NCBI GenBank assembly: GCA_019055375.1
Contig: JAHQIW010002276.1
Span: 1-64,000, forward strand
Reading direction: 5' to 3'
DNA from: Parelaphostrongylus tenuis
Taxonomy: Eukaryota > Nematoda > Chromadorea > Rhabditida > Metastrongylidae
Length of the DNA stretch: 64,000 nucleotides
Made by a program: the position numbers and the translations under genes. Below are positions 33,901-44,486 of the stretch, in pieces; position 1 is the first letter of the stretch; every line of letters begins with the position of its first letter. The notes beneath the pieces are model-generated. The model was not told where the DNA came from, did no database searches, and saw nothing but the letters and a program-made list of their open reading frames with translations.

Positions 33901-36900
33901 AATCAAGCTGCTAAATTGTATTTCGCAACAGTTTACAGTTCTGAACTTGAAGGGAAAATCTCGAAAAAAATTATTTGAAAATAAATCTCGAAAAAAATTT
34001 GAAAGTTCAGCTATTCCGCATTACTAAACACTAGTGTTAGAGTGGAAGATGTAGACTTGAATGTGATGAGACTCAAAAAAGGCCTCTTAGGATGAGCAGA
34101 ACACTCCACTTCATTATCTAACATTGAAGTGTTTGAACACATACTTACTTGAACAATAACTTGTCGTCGCCTGTCGATATACCAAAAATCCATCCTTATA
34201 AACGAGTTTACACCAATTTGATGGCTTCAGAAAGATTTGGGCCTTGGCCTTGGCTTACCCGCGATACAAGGTAGCCCCTTTAACCGCTGCGCCTCGCAGA
34301 CACTTGAATCAGTGATGAATGCTAAACGATATAGCTTTCGACATTGCTTGATTTCTAAGAAAGCTGCTAGGAATTTGGTTTCACTGAGCATTTTTAGAGG
34401 CGACTGAATGCTTATCTGGTCTTCACAATGACTTACAATGAGTCACGGTGGTCTTTAGGGGTTCACGGCACAAGTGTGTTACAGAACAATTCTAAGCACT
34501 GTATTAAACGCACTTCATCAGTGATATTGATTAATATTAGCTCAAAAAATATTACCAATTTACTGTTCTATAGATAACATACTTTCTTTTCAGCTAGTGA
34601 TCTGTCACAAATTACTTTTCACGATGAGCAGTTTCCAAGAGCTAGCGAGAAAAAGCTCGCCGTCCCTGCTAAGTTCAAGGTTTCTAAGACGAATTTGGTT
34701 AGCTGGTCATTTTATTTGCATGTTTTTTTCCGAAATCAGATAATTGTTCGATGGATTTTTGTACAGCCGTTGAAAACCGGAGTATCAGCGGATGACTTTG
34801 TGTTCCTACGCTCGATCAATTCGAACGGATATCGTCGCGCTCCACTTCGAACACATCGACCTCATGTTGTGAGCATACACGTATTGAATGAATAGAACAT
34901 TCACACGATGAAGAAACATATTTAAAACCTTGTAAAGAACATTCAAAACTCATACGAGCTGTGTATTAATCATTTCACATAATGTACTCATCACAGTCAT
35001 TTCACATCTCTAGTTACATGAGTTGTATTTTTTGTTGCACTTTTCACGCCTTGCATCTTCGAAAATTTGGCGCTAGTGAAGAGCTGTGGTCCCATCAATT
35101 TCTAGACCAAGTCTAATCTTTGAAGATTTAACGCTAGTGGAGAGTTGTGGTGCCACCAGTTTCTAAGCCCAAGTCAAACCTAAGCGTACTATCATAAATT
35201 CTTATTTAAAGAAATTAATTGAAGATTGCATCGAAAATTTATGGGATCACAGCACTCCACTAGGCTGAAGTTTCTTCATTTTCATTGCTCATCACCGACA
35301 CCTGATAAATATTCGTGCTGTTCTCATAATATCACCGATGTGTTACGCATTCTGCATTCCGCAGGTCCTCATGAATATTGTCACCGAGCACGGAACGTTG
35401 TTAACACACATACTCGGTACAATAAATTCCGCACTACTGACTCAACACGGCAACAAACGAACATCACATGGTGTTATATGAAATAATGAAAAATGAGTAC
35501 GATTTGTTTGGTAATTTTGTAAAAATACTCATTTTTGTTGTGTTGAAATCCTTGTGCATTTGTATGCATCATCGCATCAATCCAGTATTCTGGCGTGAAC
35601 AAGTTTTTTTTCAACATCTTCCATTCAAGCACACCGCACTTACGTTTCTGTCATTAAAACAGAGAGAGGTAGTTCAGTAGTTCTCTTCCATTTTCTATTT
35701 TACCATTGGATATTGGATGAAATACGAATCAACTCTACTATTTTCTCAAAGCACTCTAGTATGCTTTGGTAAAGATAGATAATGAATTTCAAACTGTTTT
35801 TTTTCTTCCGAACACGACATTGCAAATCAGCGCACACGTCCTTTTTGAATGTAATCATGACTGACGGATTGACACTGTCTATTTTCTCATAGTCGTGTTC
35901 ATTCAGGAGATTTGGTCCTCCGAAGAAGATGAAACGATTGATGGTGACAGTTCGTTGGAGCATACAACTGTAAAAACAACCAGACCGAAAAAGGTAGTCA
36001 CATTTAATTGAATTTATTCGTTGCTATTCGCAAGTTGCAAACATTGTAATGGATCAATTGCCATAATTTCGCAATATGACGATGACCACAGTAGAGGTCA
36101 ACGCGGTTTACTTTCTATTCCTCACAACCTGCTGATTATATTTGTGTTTGTTCACTAACAAATTCGAGAAACTCAGAAACGGCTATGCTGCATTCTATCT
36201 AAGATGTTAAAATAGCACTGAACTGGACTTTTGTTGAAACACTGACAGCTCTTGCTAGTTTTGCTTCGACGAGTTTAGCATTACCTTTAGCACGCAAGGC
36301 AGCATAGTTGACTTTAAATGAGCCTGCTACTGCCGCCGTCTGAGAGTAATAGATTAGAATTTCTCAACCACGATTATAGTGGCTAAGTGTGCGATGACAG
36401 ATTTGTCGTGGTAATAACATGGCGCGATATTTCTTAATTTTGAATGGTGATGCACACATTAGCTGCCTAACTGTTGAGTACCACAGGAAAGTAAGCTTTT
36501 TTATTTGCAAAGATAATGAGAGTAAGTAGCCTGTAGAGGAATTTTTCATTTCTTCGTAACTGGTCTTAAGAGATGAAGAGGATCGATGGAAGTGATGTCC
36601 AGATATTATCAAAATCTGAGTCAAGATATACTGATCCGATAACTATTTTCCATAAAGCAAGAATATGATACTGATTTTTCTCATGAATTTATCTATCTCA
36701 ACCTCGTCTATAGCTACTTGCTATTTCGGCACTAGGTGACTTGTACCTTGTGACAGCGTCCTCTTTGGCATTTTTGTGACCAGCCCTCCCTAAACACTTT
36801 TTCAGATGAACAAAAATTACGCCGTTTTTAATCTTACTCTAAATCATGGCACATCATGGACGTTTTCAGATTGTCAAGCTACGCAAAAAGGTCACTCGAG

Positions 36901-39900
36901 CATATCGCTTACCAACAACTAATAAGCCTAATGAAGTAAGTGAAGATTTATGAATAACTTACTTCACGTTCCAACCGTAGAGTAGCCAGACATGCGACCC
37001 TCCTCTTATCTCTACATCTAGTTCTCTACAGACAATTTGTGATCATTTTGGAGACAGAAAAGCAAGCAGTTGAGAGATAGTAAAAGGAGTTTCTGCTTTC
37101 ATGCTCTAGACTTATTTGGTGATTTGTTAATCATTGACTCCTTCACAGTTGACTGGTTTTAGTTGTCCATTGATTACGTAACCATGTTACCAGACGAAAA
37201 ATCCACATTTGAGGATATTGAAGAGATCACAAGGTGGGTATTCGGATACCATTACTTTCACAACCCGAAAAAAGACATTTTTCCGACTTCACCAGACATG
37301 ACCAAAATGTGGATTTGCACTTTCAGCATAAGTGCAATGGAAGACACTGTGAACGTTATGACAAATCGCTTAAAAAGATTGAGTTATTTCCTCTTTCCGC
37401 ACCATATTTCAAATCCTTGTTCAAAACGCGTTTTTAGCTCTCTTCAAAATTTTAACACGTTGACAACAACTTGATCTGTTATTACCTCAGACCGCACGCC
37501 GTGTATGCGGCGGCGCAGCGCGGCAGGAGTCTTTATTATCACGCCTTGCAACGGAAATACGGGAAACTGTTTGGTATTCTGAGGTACTGAGGGGACATTA
37601 CTGTTACTAGATAATGAAATAAAGCAGAGATACTTCTATGAAAAATCTCCTAGTTAAGAGAATGCCCATGTATCGAAAAACGTTTCAACGGGAAAAGCAC
37701 ATTGTTGTGAAAGACAATATATTTTCAGCTAATGTATAACTTTATCTCTTTCTTTTTCACCAACGTTTTTGCAGTCATTCGATAGCATGAGAAATACCTA
37801 TTCCTCCATCGATTTCGATTGGTAAAATAGCTCTTTCACTACGTCTTATCAACCAAAAAAACAAGCAAAGTTCACGTTTTGTATGTGTGTGGCATTCCCC
37901 TCAAAATCCAAGGTTTTAGGAGGAAGCATCGCCATTGTTTCAGCTGCAGATAGCTTTATCGATGTCTCTCCTATCATATTTTAACATTTAGTGGCGGCGA
38001 AATTTTCTCTAGTGGCGATAAGAATCCACATTTCATTAGAAAACTGCCATGACATCGTTGTAGCCGCCGCGCGACAGCGCCACGTGCCGCGCAGGATTTC
38101 AATGCCGTTGTCAACGTGTTGATAGTCATTCATTAATTCAAATTTCGAAAATTTCGAAGATTTACTCGATTTTTGAAAGAGACACCTTATTGCGCTGTAG
38201 CAATAAGTAAATAAAATCATGTTTCAAACGGCCATTTTTCGCTGGAAAAAGGTTTTCACCTGGGCTTTTATGATCATTCGATAGCTAATCTCGAAAGTTT
38301 CAACGGTATACTTGATCTTGAAAAGAGGCTCCTTAGGGTGCTGTAGCAGCCAAAGAAAGATTGTGTTTCGCTCTCGACGCGGAACTCTTGTCGACTAATG
38401 TGCATGAGTGGCTGCAATATCGATCACGCGGTTGATTCACCGCGCAGCGCTATTCACATGTGGCGTGGGATTTTTGTTATTGAAATAAGTAGTTTTTTTC
38501 TCCGTTTGAAAAGTTTTAGATACAACGAATGGAAAGCCTAAACCCATAGATCGAACAAACTTTCTGCACACTTAACTTCAGAATCACCCAAATCAATGTT
38601 ATCAGTTAAGCGCCAAGGTGTAAAAGCGCCGTGCCTTGGTGCCTCTGTTGCAAAATCCCATTCACATACCTGAACAAAGAGTGTGTATCTAGTGCAAAGC
38701 TTAATTGCCTTTTAGCCGCTACAGCAGAGTAAGAAGTTTTTTCCGACAGACGAAAACACTACTGAAATCACGAGGGAAAAATTTTAGAATGACTACTAAA
38801 ACTCTAATAAAAAGAAGAAAACACGTTTTTCTCAAGGACTTGAAAAAGGTTACGGATAGCCGAAATGTACTAAAAGATTTTATACAAGCCTTTGATGAAA
38901 TAAAGATTGAACAAAGTGGCATTCCAAAATTCCAAAGTAGCTGCTCTTATTCGCCTTCTTCTAGAGCGTTTTCTTTTAGTCTCTTTTTCAATGAAGATAA
39001 AATGTTAACGCATGGCAGCTATTTATTAAGAGAAGCACCACGAGTAAAATTAACAACAACGGCATCTCTCCGACGAGACCTACTAGCGTCAAGGAAAGTG
39101 ATGGAGTCAATGACCCACAAGGTAGACAATGCCCATTTTGTGGACGAGGAGACTGTTGCGAGCCCGTTTGAGGATGAAAGACAGGTCAGAAACTTGCTTT
39201 GTCATATTCCATGAAAAGACTAGCGATTGCACTTCTTGTTTAATTTTTCTGAATTCACTACTGTTTTGTCTTCTGAAATGCTTTCATGAAATTCCTTTTT
39301 TGCTAATCAAAACAAGATCAAGTAAATAGGCTTCGTTTATTCTGAATTAGGAACTTAACTTTTCTTTACAAACAGTATGTAGAGTCGCTCGTGTTCTAAG
39401 CAGAAACTTGAACGGTAGTTCTTCAATTAGACATACTCTATAGATAAGCATATTATTGGAGACAAACGGAAATAGTATAATCTAAAAAAAACTTTTTTGT
39501 CATCGATCTAGGAACATAAAATGTACACCGCCTCTAGAGTTAATGACCTTAATTTAACTCATCAATAAATTTAACTGGTGCTAATAGTCGAACTATTAGA
39601 TCAGTCTAAAGAGCTCGCCACAGGCCCTAAGTGGAATGCGTCATAGCAGTGGAATTCATCCGAATCTCTACCTGAAAGGAGACGAAGATATCGAAGAAGT
39701 AATAATGAAGCTGTCGGTGGCAGCATCGGACATAAGAAGGGCTCCAGTACGCAATTCAAATCCCAAAGAGCAGAATTCAGATAAAAACGCTGGAGAGTCA
39801 GGTTTTCTCGTTTACATTTATGTCTGAATTTCAGATAATCATTTCCAAAGCACTCGTTTCAGACAACGCTGAAGGGAAACTGATGAAGGAGAAAGAGACG

Positions 39901-42900
39901 GTGAAAATTAAGGATGGAAACAAAACATATATTCCGAAAGCATTTCAACCAATTCCGATGCCTGGTAGTTTCTCATTTCATGAATGTCTACGTGAAACTT
40001 GTCCTATCTCTGAATTCTACAAAAATCTCGGCTCTATTTAGTTTATCAGTCCGAGTCGAAAATTTGCCGTCTTGAAACCCATCTTGAAAACAACTTTATT
40101 GATCGAACTAAGCGCAATTAAAACTCAAAGAATCATGTCAAAGATACATGTCTTTCGTTTCGAGTGTTTTCTGAAGACACTGCTCAAATTTCAATATGAC
40201 TGATCATCATTATTTAAGCCACGCATGTCAGTGGTCTATCAATGAGGGCTGACTAATGGAGCCCGATACACGTGTTTCGATCTTGCGATCTCGTCAGTCG
40301 GGCAGTTACCCTTTCTCGTTTTTTGCTAGTCTCTGTGGGAGCTCCAGTCCCCACAATAAGAGTTAGCGACGACGAACGTTTTATACTCTATGTCCAGTAA
40401 AATTTCCACCGAACACAGAGTGTTGTACACTCGATTGCTCTTGGCTGGTATATTCAATATATCATGTCTTTCGCTTCGGGTGTTTTCTTAAGACCACTGC
40501 TCAAAGTTCAATATTCCTGATAATCATTATTTGAGCCACGCATGTCACTGGTCTATCAATGAGGGCTGACTTATAGAGCTCGATACACGTGTTTCAGTCT
40601 TGCGATCAAAGATACATAGTCATTTGCTTCGGTAGCCTAGAATGCTGAATTCTGGATAGAAAGAATCTTATAGACGCATTTCGATTGAGTTTTATTGCCG
40701 CAGATTGTTTTCTGTAAGCTCTAATGAGAAGAAGGGAGAGATAAAGCTTTGTCGCTCAACCTGTTTAACTTCTGTAGTATAAATTCGATTTTCTCTTTCT
40801 TTTGAAGAAAAGACGAAAGCTTTATTACTAATTTAATTTAAACACTTGACGTTTCGGCGGTTTTCGCTTCTCTAAAGTCTTGGAGGTCAAACTGAGTACA
40901 TTTCAGTCAACCAAATAGCTCCATAACCTCAGCAGAAAAAACTGCAAGACCTTAATTTCAGTCACGCTGACAACAAAACATTTCCACGCACTAACCTTGT
41001 TTTTTGAGCCTCTTAATGAATATACAGGCTAGAAAAATAGCACAGAGTTTCATGAATTATGTACTAGCAAGAAAAATTGTATTATTGATCAGTGCCAAGA
41101 TTTCACTCTTAGAAAATTCTGCAGCACTTAATGAAGAAGGTATTCTCAAGCTTTCTTGTCGAAGAAAATTGGATTCTATATGCTGGTGAACTTTGGGCAC
41201 ATGAGCAGCAACTTTTGTAGGCTTTTCACGATTTCCTGACAGCGCTTCTCTTTTGTGATCAGATCATGAGGATTGAGCACTTTGCAGCAGATAATCCTAT
41301 TAACGATAGACAAAAGGTCACCATAATTACTATGTGGCTTTCGGAAATAGAATACCCGGTTTTAGCTGATGGTTGTTGTCAACACCTGCTATGTGCCCAC
41401 GACTTAGTCACTTATGAGGGCTCATATCTTCACACAAAATCTAATCATAGTTCATGAGTGGTGGCGCAAATGTGCCTCGGTGGTGTAGTGCTAGAACACG
41501 CGTCTCTAGATAGGATGAAACGCTGGTTTGATTCCCGCCTGAGGCTTTGTTTTTGCTCACCACTCAGTTCTCTTAGGTGTACATGAAAAATAATAACACT
41601 GCGAAAAATGCAATGAGAATACAGAAGTTTCGAGCACTAGTTATTGTTACTTGATTGTATTTGAACTCCAATGAGCTGCTTTTCAAACTATCTTTTTTTC
41701 ATCAAGAAATGGCAGTATTCGAGAATCAGCACAAGGAGGACGTGATAGTGGAGGATATAACGAAGGTTGATACCGGCGGCGATACAAAGGCGCAAGTTAG
41801 CAAAGAAAGTGGAAGTGCGCATGAGGAGCTTGCAGGTCTTGCTTTTGTTTTATATCAGGATCATAGATGTACTTTCAGTGGAAAAAGCTAAGCTGTCAAT
41901 GCCATATTTTTTAGGCTGTTATTAAAATACTTTTTTCTTCTACTTTTACGACACCCGGAATCATATTTCATCAGGGCGAATCCTTGCACTTACGGCATCT
42001 CTTAGCATTCATTGCCTCGAAGGCCTTAGAATATTTCGCGTATTGTTTTGATTGATAATTGAGGACTTTACCATCTTCAATGAATGTCATGGAATATTGG
42101 TTTACTCAGAGCTCTTTGCAGCCTGAGCTAGCGTATTCCCACGCAATTGCACGGAAGATAATCACTCGGCAACCATCACCTCTCTCCCTACTTTATTTTG
42201 CTTATAAAATGAATGTTTTCAAAAGATCGAATCCTTGAATCTAATTAATGCCAAAGAGCTTAATTGTTTTGTTTGATCAGTTTTTTTGTGATTTTTAATA
42301 CTTTATAAATCATATAATTCAATAACAGCATTCTACATTGAGCCTTTAAGCTTTACAAAGCTTCAACCATTCAAATTACTTTTTGTTTTAAACTATAATT
42401 CAGACGTTCTAAAAACAAATCTGGTGCTGGTGAGTTCAAAATCCTTCATTGGAGGTGTCATCACGACGACACAAGCGGAGGTTCGAAAGTATTTCAATTC
42501 AGATTGTTTTCTTTAGAAAAGCTTGCCTTATTTGTGGATTCAATTCTATCAAAAGAACTATCGAACTGTAGCTTTAGGGGAGCAACTTAATACGAACTTT
42601 CGATGTGCTTCATTTTATTTTGTCTAATTGCATACAATTTTTCAACAAGAATGGAAGTTAAGATTTCAGGCAGCATTAAGATAATTACAGTCATAATGTT
42701 TTGCAGAAATCATCGGCATTTGATGGTATCGAAGAATCAACGACAATTTCCACTAGGACACCTTCAACGACTGAGTATAACCCAGCTACGTTTTATCACA
42801 CTCCACTTCCAAAGCCACCTAAGAAAGAGAAACGTGAGTTCACTTAATCTCTGCTCATTGAAAGTGAATAGCACTGAATATGGATTCAATGTATATTATT

Positions 42901-43219
42901 AGCTTCTGATCTTAGTACTGTGACTTGATAGCATTTCGTTCGTGGTAATAACAAGATAGGGTTAGTAAAACACATGATAAGGCTGACATTAAACCGGGAG
43001 CTCAGAGAACCTCTACGATGGGTTCCAATTACTATTTGAATTCTTGCAGTTTTAACGTTTTGCACGAAAGATGTCGCTCTTCGTGACAATCGCAATATGG
43101 TGGTCGCCTGTGGAGGAGAACGCGATGTTTGGCTGCCGATTAGGTGTCCCCAGGGAGCCAGCTGTCTCATTGCACAAGATAGTACTTATAGATTGTGCTG
43201 TCCCGTGTCAACAATATGA
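30973..43219 (+). CDS. Predicted secreted dermatopontin-like / Ser-Thr-rich / cysteine-module protein
   Basis: Exons: 30973-31068, 31140-31235, 31580-31737, 32283-32504, 32568-32781, 32944-33100, 33207-33300, 33424-33530, 33669-33839, 34594-34679, 34767-34868, 35907-35993, 36870-36935, 37163-37233, 38716-39184, 39624-39746 (end uncertain), 39835-39964 (or 39991), 41707-41835, 42404-42429 (or 42480), 42707-42833, 43050-43219. Phases agree at every accepted junction. Residues 1-13 (MFLVMLLLPLVSS) are a signal peptide. About 22-190 contain NFRMECPKR, Cys pairs and a CKRREYMAGITRLTDTRRDE stretch resembling dermatopontin spacing (tentative). About 190-900 are Ser/Thr-, Lys/Arg- and Glu-rich, probably disordered. 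The last 56 residues form a Cys module ending RCPQGASC ... YRLCCPV, then TGA. The acceptor of exon 2 (TTTTGAAG) is weak. A matrix or cuticle-associated role is inference. Confidence 0.7.
34235..34470 (-). repeat. Scrambled SINE (family S) pieces in an intron
   Basis: CCCTTTAACCGCTGCGCC (head complement, about 34,277) and GACTGAATGCTTATCTGGTC (tail, about 34,402) flank unrelated sequence. Only fragments remain. Confidence 0.35.
35253..35463 (+). other. Possible extra exon of the secreted-protein gene
   Basis: A frame from 35,253 (acceptor GATCACAG) encodes a His/Ser/Thr-rich piece including SSPTPDKYSCCSHNITDVLR and runs to about 35,460. The composition matches the linker of the surrounding gene. 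It begins in phase 0, as needed after the 34,868 donor, but no good phase-0 donor leads to the 35,907 exon. Alternative acceptor: CCGCAG at 35,364. Confidence 0.3.
38140..38370. repeat. Family A element fragments in an intron
   Basis: Two adjacent pieces: one with CACCTTATTGCGCTGTAGCA and CCATTTTTCGCTGG, and one with TTTTATGATCATTCGATAGC and GGCTCCTTAGGGTGCTGTAG. They match the arms of the 0.7 kb element. Confidence 0.45.
40125..40620. repeat. Family C repeat, tandem direct copies in an intron
   Basis: TTTCGTTTCGAGTGTTTTCT ... GAGCCACGCATGTCAGTGG ... CGATACACGTGTTTCGATCT occurs at about 40,150 and again at about 40,465 with TTTCGCTTCGGGTGTTTTCT ... GAGCCACGCATGTCACTGG. The same family forms the palindromes at 26.1 and 45.6 kb. 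Confidence 0.6.
41474..41545 (+). tRNA. tRNA-like sequence (probable pseudogene), loop reads AGA
   Basis: A 72-base unit folds as a cloverleaf by eye. Acceptor GCCTCGG pairs with CTGAGGC (one G-T). The D stem is GTGT/ACAC. The anticodon stem CGTCT/GGATG (with G-T pairs) has loop CTAGATA, whose T33 is followed by AGA. The T arm is GCTGG-TTTGATT-CCCGC with one mismatch. Box B is GGTTTGATTCC. AGA would read a serine codon, but the long variable arm of serine tRNA is missing (4 bases only), so the isotype is doubtful. It lies in an intron of the secreted-protein gene. Related degraded units occur at 5.47, 10.77 and 13.5 kb, which suggests a repeat-borne tRNA relic. Confidence 0.4.
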
Positions 43220-44486
43220 CCACTTTATTTCAAATCAATTTGTTCTAGTACTTTGAAGGAAGTACATGCAACGAGTAAGCACTTAATACATTGAAGTCTT
43301 GCGGACATATATGAGTCGCAAATCTCAATACTTGAGTTACCCCAGTTTTTTCATTCCGTCGAAGTTTGTAGCAAGAGAACAGGTTTTTTTTTGCATAGCT
43401 TGTGATCTGACCTTGTAATCAAAATCTACTAATCTATCATGGTGGCACAGAAGGAAGACGTGTCTGCGAATTCTTAATCACAAAGCGACCTCTGACCGTG
43501 CATCATTATATGTTAGATGAAGTTGTACGTGGAGCGGATTGCATTTTGGTGTCTTTTATTACTCAAAAATCTTCGTATCACCGACTAGACGGCTACTCCA
43601 CAGCTATTATTACATTGAGTTTTATTATATACGAGCTTCATAAACTTGAACGATATTCACTAAATTGTCTTTCACTTAGTGGGTAATCTCTAACTCGTTC
43701 CGTCTTTCAGTCCTTTTGATTTATGCTACACTTCTTATTATATAATATTAGCACCCATGTGTTAGAGATTGATAATTGACATATCGATGAAACGCTGTAT
43801 GCATTCATTCATTCCCTTTCTTTAATCTCATTCCTTTATTGCTCTGCTTTTTTTGTCTGTATCTTATTCATGAGAAAGTAAAGATAAATTAAACGAAAAC
43901 TCTTATATAGTTATCCAATTAGAAGCTGAAAATTATTCTTGACCTGTGAAACTGATTTTGCATTAGAGGTTTTCGTTTTCATTTAGAGGCTATCAAAGTG
44001 TCGTACAACCGATAACCCTTTGTTTATTTTTACTTTTCATTCGAAAACGCCTATTTAAAAAAGACTAGTGAGTATTATAGGAAGGCGATTTATTCAGAAC
44101 TGTAAATGACCTAATTTAAGGGCTATAGTCTGAAAGTGTTAACATTTTTGATGTGGAGTAAAATATACTTTTACACAGAAAGCAATGTGGACATTAAGCT
44201 CCACAACAGCACTGACACATTTGATAAGAGGTCACGAAAAATCGGAGAGGAATAAAGAAGAAGACAAAATGGAAAATATATGCAGGATTTATATACAGAA
44301 ACCTTGTCGATCAGTAGGGATTGAGAAAAGAGGATAAGTACAAAAGAGGACAGTAGGGATAAGTTAAGTACGCTCAAAGTGAATCAAGGAATCTAGGCAT
44401 CGACTTTTAGATGAGTGCCTGAGTATAGATGCATGTTCCTATCTGGAGATTATAGGATGAGATATAGATTCGCTTTTGTTCAAAAA
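43220..44486. other. Intergenic region between convergent genes
   Basis: Separates the 3' ends of the secreted-protein gene and the ethanolamine kinase gene. No exon, repeat or clear AATAAA close to either stop was seen. Confidence 0.4.

Noticed and set aside
37163..37474. 103-codon plus frame read as one exon
   Set aside because: Only the first 71 bases fit the gene. A GTGGGT donor at 37,234 joins in phase to 38,716.
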